Assembly: GCA_902797555.1 (NCBI GenBank)
Contig: CADBTM010000097.1
Span: 1-18,905 of the forward strand
DNA: 18,905 nucleotides
Source: Oscillospiraceae bacterium
GTDB taxonomy: Bacteria; Bacillota; Clostridia; Oscillospirales; Butyricicoccaceae
Direction of reading: 5' to 3'
Part shown: positions 13,471 through 18,905 of the stretch, piece by piece
Layout of the letters: each line of letters starts with the position of its first letter
Numbering within the stretch: position 1 is the first letter of the stretch
Notes under the pieces: generated by a model
The model's input: the letters and a program-made list of their open reading frames with translations, nothing else
What the model was told of the DNA's origin: nothing
Database searches by the model: none
Made by a program: the position numbers and the translations under genes

Positions 13471-13823
13471 TCTACGTCAAGGCATTTTTGGTGGGCGGGG
13501 TGATCTGCGGTCTCAGCCAGATCCTCATCGACCGCACCCGTCTCACTCCCGCGCGCATCCTCAGTGCCTATGTGGTGCTGGGGGTGGCGCTCACCGGGCT
13601 GGGGTTGTGGGAGCCGGTGGTGCGCTTTGCAGGCTGCGGCGCCACCGTGCCCCTGATGGGCTTTGGCTATACCATGGCAAAGGGCGTCAGCGAGGCCGTT
13701 ATGCAGCAGGGACTGCTGGGCGCGCTCACCGGAGGGCTCACCGCCTCAGCGGGCGGGATCGCCGCAGCTGTGTTTTTCTCCCTGCTTGCGGCGGTGATCT
13801 TTTCTCCCGGGGATCGGTCATAA
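13467..13823 (+). CDS. spoVAE: Stage V sporulation protein AE (membrane subunit)
   Basis: This small integral membrane subunit of the spore DPA channel corresponds to SpoVAE(B) of Bacillus. It has 118 aa, matching the usual length. It opens with KAFLVGGVICGLSQ, and contains GVALTGLGLWEPVVRFAGCGATVPLMGFG, here given as two joined family motifs, and a hydrophobic C-terminal half. The ATG overlaps the spoVAD stop as ATGA, with GGAGGGAG upstream. No spoVAA, spoVAB or spoVAF gene lies in the window, so this is the minimal AC-AD-AE arrangement found in many Clostridia. A strong hairpin terminator follows immediately. Confidence 0.93.
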   Translation: MIYVKAFLVGGVICGLSQILIDRTRLTPARILSAYVVLGVALTGLGLWEPVVRFAGCGATVPLMGFGYTMAKGVSEAVMQQGLLGALTGGLTASAGGIAAAVFFSLLAAVIFSPGDRS

Positions 13824-13824
13824 A

Positions 13825-13856
13825 AAACGTCTCGCGGCAAATGCCGCGAGACGTTT
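13825..13856. terminator. Bidirectional terminator between spoVAE and the SLH gene
   Basis: A 15-bp perfect stem (13825-13839 with 13842-13856) separates two convergent genes. On the minus strand it ends in six T, ideal for the SLH operon; on the plus strand it is followed by TTTGGTTTTGTT, weaker but adequate for spoVA. Confidence 0.9.
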
Positions 13857-13874
13857 GGTTTTGTTCTGTTCGGT

Positions 13875-15413
13875 TCAGTTTGCAAAGGGCACGGTGACGG
13901 GGGCAAAACTCTGGGCAGGCTCCCACGTCTCGGTATCGATCAGCGCAAAGGTGAGCTCCGCCTGCTGCGCCACGGGGACATTGTCATAGTCATAGTCCAC
14001 GTAAACCGTCTCGATCCGACGCTTGCCCGCAGCGACGCTCGCACTGCAAAAGCCCTCGTACTCCACGCCGTCCAGCTTGAGTCCGGTCAGCTCCACATAC
14101 ACGTCCTTGTCGGTTCCGTTATAGAAGTACACCGCGATCTGCGGCCCGTTGTATTCGCTGTTCTCCGCCCGGCAAACGACCACCTGAAGACCGTTCTGAT
14201 CGACAACGACCGTTCCCTCCACGCCGTATACGGGAGGATCGTTTTCGTCGTACAGGCTGGTGCGGATCGTCACCGGCTCGCCGTCGGCATAGGGCTCGTA
14301 CTCATAGCCGTCCTCCACCTTGGTGACGATCCTGGCGGTCATCTGGATCTCCATCTCGTAAACCGACAGGATGCCCGCCTCCCGGAGGGAGCTCATATCG
14401 GCATAGCCGTCCACCGTCTCGCCGGGGGCGGCTGTCACGTCGTTGTAGAAGGTGATGTCACCCTCCACCTCTGGGGTGTAGAAATAGGGATAGAAGGCAT
14501 AGGTGTTGACATAGAAGGTCTCTCCGTCCACGGCGATCTGCTTGTCCGAGGTGTTTTCCACGGTGATGTGCATCACGCTGTCGCCATAGCGGTCGAGCTC
14601 CACGCCCACAAGGGTGACCTTCACACCGTCCTTGTCCATGAGAACGGTCTCAGGCACCTCGCCAAAGTTGATGGGCTCGGGAGGTCTGTTGGCCTCTTCG
14701 GCGGCGGCCACAGCTTCTTCATACGCATTCGTCCGATAGAGACAGTACATCATCTCGCCCTGCGTGCAGGGTGCGGCGGGGGCAATGGTCATGGCCTCGG
14801 TGTCCACCGTGTTTTCATCCAGAATGCTGTTGGTCACGGCCCAATAGATCGGAATCTCGTAGAAGGTGCCCTCGGCCACGTCCTTGAGCATCTCCTGCGT
14901 GCGGAAGCTGTTGATAAAGGACTGAATGAAATAGTTGGACATATCCTCCAGCGTCCACTCCTCCGTGTTTTCGGGGATCTCGGCCGCCGCTGCGGCGTCA
15001 AAGGGTCTGCCCTCCATGCGGTAGAGCATGGTCAGGATCATACCGCGGCTGCAGATCGCGTCGGGGCTGAAGTTTCCGCCGCCGGTGCCGTTGGTGATGC
15101 CCTGCTCCACCGCCCACCGGACGGCGGCAGCATAGTCGGCGTCGGCAGCCACGTCGGCAAAGGTCTCGTCCTGCTGGGGCTCGGGCTGTCCGGCCATCCG
15201 CCACAGGAAGGCCACCGCCTCCGCGCGGGTCACTGTTCCGTCGGGAGCAAAGGCGTTCTCGTCCGGGAGAATGCCCCGCTCGGCAGCCCACGCCGCCGCT
15301 TCGTCATAATAGGCGCCTGCCTCCTGGGCAGGGGCTTCCTCCGCAAAGGCGGTGACAGCGCCCATCAGCATGGCGCACACCAGCAGCAGGGAGATCAGAA
15401 TTTTCCGTTTCAT
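13875..15413 (-). CDS. Secreted SLH-domain surface protein
   Basis: This 512-aa protein has a clear Sec signal peptide (Lys-Arg-Lys, hydrophobic core, cleavage probable after AFA at 24). SLH-like repeats follow: about 35-80 (TVTRAEAVAFLWRM), 84-138 (FADV, FSPDAICSRGMILTMLYRM) and a degenerate third at about 178-230. SLH domains bind pyruvylated wall polymers, so the protein should be attached to the cell wall. Residues about 255-395 and 400-510 hold two similar beta-rich modules, each with DG, V-x-V strands and a T-DK pair, which look like an internal duplication; I do not recognise the family. It is acidic and tyrosine-rich. The start at 15413 follows GGAGG. It ends the operon and lies 55 bases after the M20 gene. 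Specific role unknown. Confidence 0.88.
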   Translation of the reverse strand: MKRKILISLLLVCAMLMGAVTAFAEEAPAQEAGAYYDEAAAWAAERGILPDENAFAPDGTVTRAEAVAFLWRMAGQPEPQQDETFADVAADADYAAAVRWAVEQGITNGTGGGNFSPDAICSRGMILTMLYRMEGRPFDAAAAAEIPENTEEWTLEDMSNYFIQSFINSFRTQEMLKDVAEGTFYEIPIYWAVTNSILDENTVDTEAMTIAPAAPCTQGEMMYCLYRTNAYEEAVAAAEEANRPPEPINFGEVPETVLMDKDGVKVTLVGVELDRYGDSVMHITVENTSDKQIAVDGETFYVNTYAFYPYFYTPEVEGDITFYNDVTAAPGETVDGYADMSSLREAGILSVYEMEIQMTARIVTKVEDGYEYEPYADGEPVTIRTSLYDENDPPVYGVEGTVVVDQNGLQVVVCRAENSEYNGPQIAVYFYNGTDKDVYVELTGLKLDGVEYEGFCSASVAAGKRRIETVYVDYDYDNVPVAQQAELTFALIDTETWEPAQSFAPVTVPFAN

Positions 15414-15468
15414 ACTTTTCCTCCTTTTTTGGGGGTCGTTTCGGTGGGAATGAATGATCAACCGGGGG

Positions 15469-16647
15469 TTACTTTTGGAGCAGTTCCATAAGGAAGTTCA
15501 TCTGCAGCTCGATGCCCAGCGGGATGCACCGCTCGTCCACGTCAAACTGCTGGTTGTGCAGCGCGGCGGTGATGCCCTTTTCGCTGTTGCCGCAGCCCAG
15601 ATGATAGAAGGCTCCGCCGTGGGTGGAGGCGTCGATAAAGTACTGGAAGTCCTCCCCACCCAGCGAGGGATATTTTTTCATCAGCACATGCTCCCGACCC
15701 AACAGCTCTTCGGCCTTGGCCTTCATCACGTCCACCACGGCGTCGGTGTTGATCAGAGCGGCATAGCCCCACTCCACGTTCACGTCGGCGGTGCAGCCAT
15801 AGCCCTCGGCGATGCCCTTGGAGAGGGCGATGATCCTGTCGCGGGCAAAAACGCGGGTCTCGGGATCGAGGGTGCGCAGGGTGCCCGTCATGGTGACCTC
15901 GTCGGCCACGATGTTGCTCTTGGCGCCGCCGTGGATGGTGCCGATGGTGAGGACGGCATTGTTCAGCGGGCTGATGTTGCGGCTGACAAAGGTCTGCAGG
16001 CCGGAGATGATCCCCGCCGCGGCCACGATGGCGTCCACGCCCCGCTCGGGATAGGCGCCGTGACCGGCCTTGCCGTGGACGGTGATGGTGACGGTATCGC
16101 AGGAGGCGTTGAGCTGGCCATAGCGCATCTCCACGTTGCCCACGTCCATATAGGGCTGGACGTGAAGACCGATGGCGTAATCCACCTTGGGATCCTCGCA
16201 GGCGCCCTGCTGCACCATGCGCTCGCCGCCGCCGATGGTCTCCTCGGCGGGCTGGAACCACAGCTTGACCGTGCCGGGCAGATCGGCCTGCATCTCCTTG
16301 CACAGCTTGGCCACGCCCAGCAAAATGGTGGTGTGGACGTCGTGACCGCAGGCGTGCATCACGCCGTCGTTTTGGGAGCAATAGGAGCGGCTCTTGTCCT
16401 CCTGCAGAGGCAGGGCGTCGATGTCGGCGCGGATGCCAACCACGTTGCCCGGCTTGCCGCCCCGGATGATGCCCAGAATGCCGGTGTCGGCGATGTCCCG
16501 GTGCTCGATGCCCCACTTGTCCAGCAGGGCGCAGATGCGGGCGTGGGTCTCGTGCTCAAAGGTGCCAAGCTCGGGGTGCTGATGCAATTCCCGGCGGATG
16601 GCGATCATTTCGTCCCGAATGGCCTGTGCCTTTTCGTGAAATTCCAT
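15469..16647 (-). CDS. M20 family amidohydrolase (N-acyl-amino-acid / hippurate hydrolase type)
   Basis: This is a cytoplasmic zinc-type hydrolase of 392 aa that cleaves N-acyl or aminoacyl conjugates. The order of motifs is that of the M20D group: RRELHQHPELG (18-28), RADIDALP, MHACGHDVHTT (metal-binding Cys and His), FQPAEE (catalytic Glu and metal Glu), an inserted dimerisation domain of about 110 residues, and GGEDFQYF near the C-terminus. There is no signal peptide. Substrate cannot be told: N-acetyl-amino acids, hippurate-like compounds or N-acetyl-diaminopimelate are all possible. The ATG at 16647 follows AAAGGAG. It lies 25 bases after the methyltransferase stop and is probably co-transcribed with it. 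Confidence 0.9.
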   Translation of the reverse strand: MEFHEKAQAIRDEMIAIRRELHQHPELGTFEHETHARICALLDKWGIEHRDIADTGILGIIRGGKPGNVVGIRADIDALPLQEDKSRSYCSQNDGVMHACGHDVHTTILLGVAKLCKEMQADLPGTVKLWFQPAEETIGGGERMVQQGACEDPKVDYAIGLHVQPYMDVGNVEMRYGQLNASCDTVTITVHGKAGHGAYPERGVDAIVAAAGIISGLQTFVSRNISPLNNAVLTIGTIHGGAKSNIVADEVTMTGTLRTLDPETRVFARDRIIALSKGIAEGYGCTADVNVEWGYAALINTDAVVDVMKAKAEELLGREHVLMKKYPSLGGEDFQYFIDASTHGGAFYHLGCGNSEKGITAALHNQQFDVDERCIPLGIELQMNFLMELLQK

Positions 16648-16672
16648 AACAAAGACTCCTTTTTATGTCAAT

Positions 16673-17677
16673 TTATCTTTCTTTTCTTGCCAGCAAAACA
16701 TCCCGCAAAATGGCCTGATCCACCCGGTGCGCCATGCCCTCTATGGGAGGCAGAACGGAAAAGCCCGCCTGCGCCATGGCGTGCGCCAGCTTTTCCCGGG
16801 GAGTGGTGTGCACATTATAGGCCAGCGCGGCTCCCGCGCCCCGGCGCAGCACCCTGTACCATCCGGCGGCGCATTCGACCACCGTTCTGGAGGCGTCCCG
16901 GGTGAGGCCGTCCGCCCCGCTGCCTCCGTGCTGGACGCCATAGGGCAGATCGCAGGCCAGCAGATCGGCGCTCTCCTTTGGCAGAAGGTCGGCGCACAGA
17001 CTGCCCTCCGCCCGGAAAAACCGGATGGAGCGGGTGTCTCCTGCGTACCACGCGTCTTTTTCGGCGGCGTATTCCACTCCCACCAGACGGGCGACCCGCT
17101 TGCCGCCCACGGTGCGGCGCTCTTCCCACCGCTTGTGCTTGTAATGTCCGGTTTCCAGAAACTTGAGAAAATAGGTGCTCCCCTTTTGCACGGGCTGTTC
17201 CTGCACCTCCAGCCCCACTGCGTTCCATCCCCGGATGGCCGCCTCAAAAAGGGTGGTGCCCTGTCCGCTCATGGGGTCCAGCAGAGTGGGCAGCGGGCGC
17301 AGGCCGTGGGACACCGACGCCGCCAGATTGACCAGCATGCGGGTAAACTGCTCGTTGGTCTTGCCGGGATACTTCAGAATGGTGTTGAGACTGTCGGGCA
17401 GATAGCGCCACCGGGGCGCCTCTACGGGACAGAGCAGCGTGTTTTCATACTCCTCAAACAGGGCGTAAAACAGAGAGGACGAGGCGACGGCCTCCATCGC
17501 CCGTTCGTCCAGCGGCTCCTCCGCCGTCAGACGAAAGCAGGGCAGCCCTGCGGTCACGGTCTGCTCGGCCTGTACCCCGGGCAAAAGGGCGCGCAGCTCC
17601 TTTAGTGCGGCCTCCCCCGCCTGATCGAGAAAGATCCGGCTGTGTCCCGGGCTGGGCAGCAGGAGATAGGTCTTCAT
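16673..17677 (-). CDS. Putative SAM-dependent RNA methyltransferase
   Basis: This 334-aa protein has an N-terminal region (1-125) of uncertain fold and a C-terminal Rossmann-type methyltransferase domain. Motif I is LLDPMSGQGTTLFEAAIRG (132-150), and the catalytic loop is ACDLPYG (241-247), related to the D/N-P-P-Y motif of N-methyltransferases such as Trm11/Trm14 and UPF0020 proteins. The motif VKYP-like LNTILKYPGKTNEQFTRMLV (98-116) precedes the SAM domain. An RNA, probably tRNA, target is likely by family but is not shown. The ATG overlaps the stop of the YcxB-like gene as ATGA, so translation is coupled. Confidence 0.78.
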   Translation of the reverse strand: MKTYLLLPSPGHSRIFLDQAGEAALKELRALLPGVQAEQTVTAGLPCFRLTAEEPLDERAMEAVASSSLFYALFEEYENTLLCPVEAPRWRYLPDSLNTILKYPGKTNEQFTRMLVNLAASVSHGLRPLPTLLDPMSGQGTTLFEAAIRGWNAVGLEVQEQPVQKGSTYFLKFLETGHYKHKRWEERRTVGGKRVARLVGVEYAAEKDAWYAGDTRSIRFFRAEGSLCADLLPKESADLLACDLPYGVQHGGSGADGLTRDASRTVVECAAGWYRVLRRGAGAALAYNVHTTPREKLAHAMAQAGFSVLPPIEGMAHRVDQAILRDVLLARKER

Positions 17678-18195
17678 GCCTTTGCCCGGGTGACGTCCAC
17701 GCCGCTCTTTTCCTTGAGGAAGGCGGCGAAGGTGGCGGGATCCCCTTGGGTAAAGTCGGCCTTTTTCAGGATGTGCGCCATGCGCACGTCGGTATAGACA
17801 AAGAAATAATCGTCGGTCTCCACGATCTTCTGGATCTGGTCATAGGGGATGGTGCTGTTCTCCCCCGGATAGGACACCGAGAAGGTGTCCTCGCCAAAGC
17901 GATAGTCGATGTGCATGGTCATATCCCGGGCGCGCTTGGTGAGGTTGTGCTCCATGCGCCACCGCCCCAGCGGATAGGCAAAGATGCACAAAACGCCCAG
18001 CAGAATGGTGACCGGGTGGAAGATGTTAAAGCCCCGGCGGACGATGGCCAGCACGCCGCCCGCGGCGATGATCAGCCCGAACAGCGCCGAGATCACCCGG
18101 GCGGCGGGGGTGACCCGGGCGTCCATATGCACCTTGGCATAGGCGCGGTAGGCAGCCTCGTCATGATGGGTGTTGACAATATACAGCAGCTTCAT
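17674..18195 (-). CDS. YcxB-like membrane protein
   Basis: This 173-aa protein has two predicted membrane segments, at about residues 33-53 and 60-78, followed by a soluble C-terminal domain. That domain has the pattern of YcxB-like proteins: FGEDTFSVSYPGENSTIPYDQIQKI, given here in outline, then a DDYFFVYTD strand pair and a FAAFLKEK helix. Its function is not known. The ATG at 18195 follows AGGGAGGG; an in-frame ATG at 18216 has no ribosome site. It is the first gene of the run into the methyltransferase, M20 and SLH genes, behind the promoter at 18246-18274. Confidence 0.75.
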   Translation of the reverse strand: MKLLYIVNTHHDEAAYRAYAKVHMDARVTPAARVISALFGLIIAAGGVLAIVRRGFNIFHPVTILLGVLCIFAYPLGRWRMEHNLTKRARDMTMHIDYRFGEDTFSVSYPGENSTIPYDQIQKIVETDDYFFVYTDVRMAHILKKADFTQGDPATFAAFLKEKSGVDVTRAKA

Positions 18196-18224
18196 AAAAA
18201 TCCCTCCCTGCGGCAAAATGCGCG

Positions 18225-18238
18225 AAAGTTCAAACTTT
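18225..18238. repeat. 14-bp dyad at the start of the YcxB-like transcript
   Basis: AAAGTT, CA, AACTTT is a perfect palindrome that falls just after the predicted transcription start (near 18239) of the minus-strand promoter. This is a typical place for a repressor site, but the dyad is short and AT-rich. Confidence 0.3.
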
Positions 18239-18245
18239 ATTTATA

Positions 18246-18274
18246 AGTATATCATAAAAAAGCCATGGGAACAA
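18246..18274 (-). promoter_or_regulatory. Promoter of the YcxB-methyltransferase-M20-SLH run
   Basis: On the minus strand TTGTTC (18274-18269), 17 bases and TATACT (18251-18246), with TGA before the -10 (extended -10), form a SigA-type promoter. No other promoter is evident before the SLH gene. Confidence 0.75.
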
Positions 18275-18291
18275 CCCGTTTTTCCTTTCTT

Positions 18292-18319
18292 TTGACGGAG
18301 TTTTGTGGTATAGTATATA
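18292..18319 (+). promoter_or_regulatory. Promoter of secA
   Basis: TTGACG (18292-18297), 16 bases and TATATA (18314-18319) form a plausible SigA promoter. An alternative -10 is TATAGT (18309-18314), preceded by TGTGG as an extended -10 but without a good -35. The secA ATG follows about 40 bases downstream. Confidence 0.6.
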
Positions 18320-18363
18320 GTTGAAAATCAGATTTTTCTTATTCCAGAAAGGATATCGAACAT

Positions 18364-18905
18364 ATGGCAAGCGGACTTATGAAAAAACTCTTTGGCGATA
18401 CCTCCTCCCGCGAGATCAAAAAGATCACTCCGTTGGTGGACAAGATCGAATCGCTGGAGCAGGAATACGCCGCCCTCTCCGACGAGGAGCTGCAGGCAAA
18501 GACTCCTTGGTTCAAAAGCCGTCTGGAGCAGGGGGAAACGCTGGACGACATTCTCCCCGAGGCCTTTGCCGCCATGCGTGAGGCCGACCGCCGGGTGCTG
18601 GGTCAGTTCCCCTTCCGGGTGCAGGTCATCGGCGGCATCATCCTCCATCAGGGGCGCATCGCCGAGATGAAGACCGGCGAGGGCAAAACCCTGACCTCCA
18701 CCCTCCCCGCCTACCTCAACGCCCTGTCGGGCAAGGGCGTGCACATCGTCACCGTCAACGATTATCTGGCCAAATATCAGGGCGAGATGATGGGCAACGT
18801 CTATCGCTTTATGGGGCTGAGCTGCGGCATCATCATCCATGATCTCACCCCCGAGCAGCGCCGGGCGGCCTATGCCTCCGACGTCACCTACGGCACTAAC
18901 AACGA
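18364..18905 (+). CDS. secA: SecA preprotein translocase ATPase, N-terminal part (cut by window end)
   Basis: SecA drives export of unfolded preproteins through SecYEG. The first 180 codons are visible and open to the window end; full-length SecA is about 800-900 aa. The N-terminal helix with LMKKLFGDTSSREIKK is followed by the DEAD-motor start: IGGIILHQGRIAEMKTGEGK (Walker A MKTGEGKT at residues 104-111), VTVNDYLA and VTYGTNNE at the edge. The usual ARRDAEWMG after NDYLA reads AKYQGEMMG here. The ATG at 18364 follows AAAGG at a spacing of about 11 bases. It is transcribed divergently from the YcxB-like gene. Confidence 0.95.
   Translation, partial: MASGLMKKLFGDTSSREIKKITPLVDKIESLEQEYAALSDEELQAKTPWFKSRLEQGETLDDILPEAFAAMREADRRVLGQFPFRVQVIGGIILHQGRIAEMKTGEGKTLTSTLPAYLNALSGKGVHIVTVNDYLAKYQGEMMGNVYRFMGLSCGIIIHDLTPEQRRAAYASDVTYGTNN

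Noticed and set aside
1..18905. CRISPR arrays, insertion sequences, phage genes, tRNA or rRNA genes.
   Set aside because: I saw no regular repeat-spacer pattern, transposase or integrase motif, or RNA gene. The genes are housekeeping, biosynthetic or sporulation genes with uniform base use.

Overview
The window looks like chromosomal DNA of a GC-rich, endospore-forming member of Clostridia, probably of the Oscillospiraceae/Ruminococcaceae type. The reasons are the spoVAC-spoVAD-spoVAE spore genes, a CIRCE/HrcA heat-shock operator, strong AGGAGG-type ribosome sites, an SLH-domain surface protein, and housekeeping promoters with an extended -10. The taxonomic call is inference. I see no IS element, prophage, CRISPR array, tRNA or rRNA.

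Layout. (1) 1-950: a divergent pair, an unknown 63-aa protein (minus) and a small heat-shock protein (plus), with one perfect CIRCE operator between their promoters. (2) 950-9221: one long minus-strand operon transcribed in the order pheA, aroB, aroC, aroE-aroK fusion, aroQ, aroA, tyrA, aroF. It encodes all seven steps from erythrose-4-phosphate and PEP to chorismate, plus the branch enzymes to phenylpyruvate and 4-hydroxyphenylpyruvate. Most junctions overlap by 4 to 17 bases, so translational coupling is likely. (3) 9297-11938: a minus-strand pair, a D-aminoacylase-type amidohydrolase and a tRNA-dihydrouridine synthase, behind their own promoter. (4) 12017-13823: the plus-strand spoVAC-AD-AE operon, with ATGA overlaps. 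(5) 13875-18274: a minus-strand run of a YcxB-like membrane protein, a putative RNA methyltransferase, an M20 amidohydrolase and an SLH surface protein. (6) From 18364: the 5' part of secA (plus), cut by the window edge.

The main discovery is in front of pheA. Between the promoter (9193-9221) and pheA lies a 37-codon leader peptide gene (9043-9156, minus) with five Phe and five Tyr codons, concentrated in FFAAYFYSYSY. It is followed by a perfect 10-bp GC-rich hairpin and a T run (8997-9025), just before the pheA ribosome site. The Tyr codon run sits in the loop of a perfect 8-bp inverted repeat. This is the layout of ribosome-mediated transcription attenuation, as in the enterobacterial pheA leader. 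Firmicutes usually control such operons with T-boxes or protein regulators, and no T-box is visible here. One leader responding to charged tRNA-Phe and tRNA-Tyr would gate the whole chorismate pathway.

Other regulatory structure: an hsp20 5' leader that can fold over its own ribosome site in a ROSE-like way, an 11-bp inverted repeat around the D-aminoacylase promoter, and small dyads before spoVAC and before the YcxB-like gene. All structures were found by eye, without folding energies.
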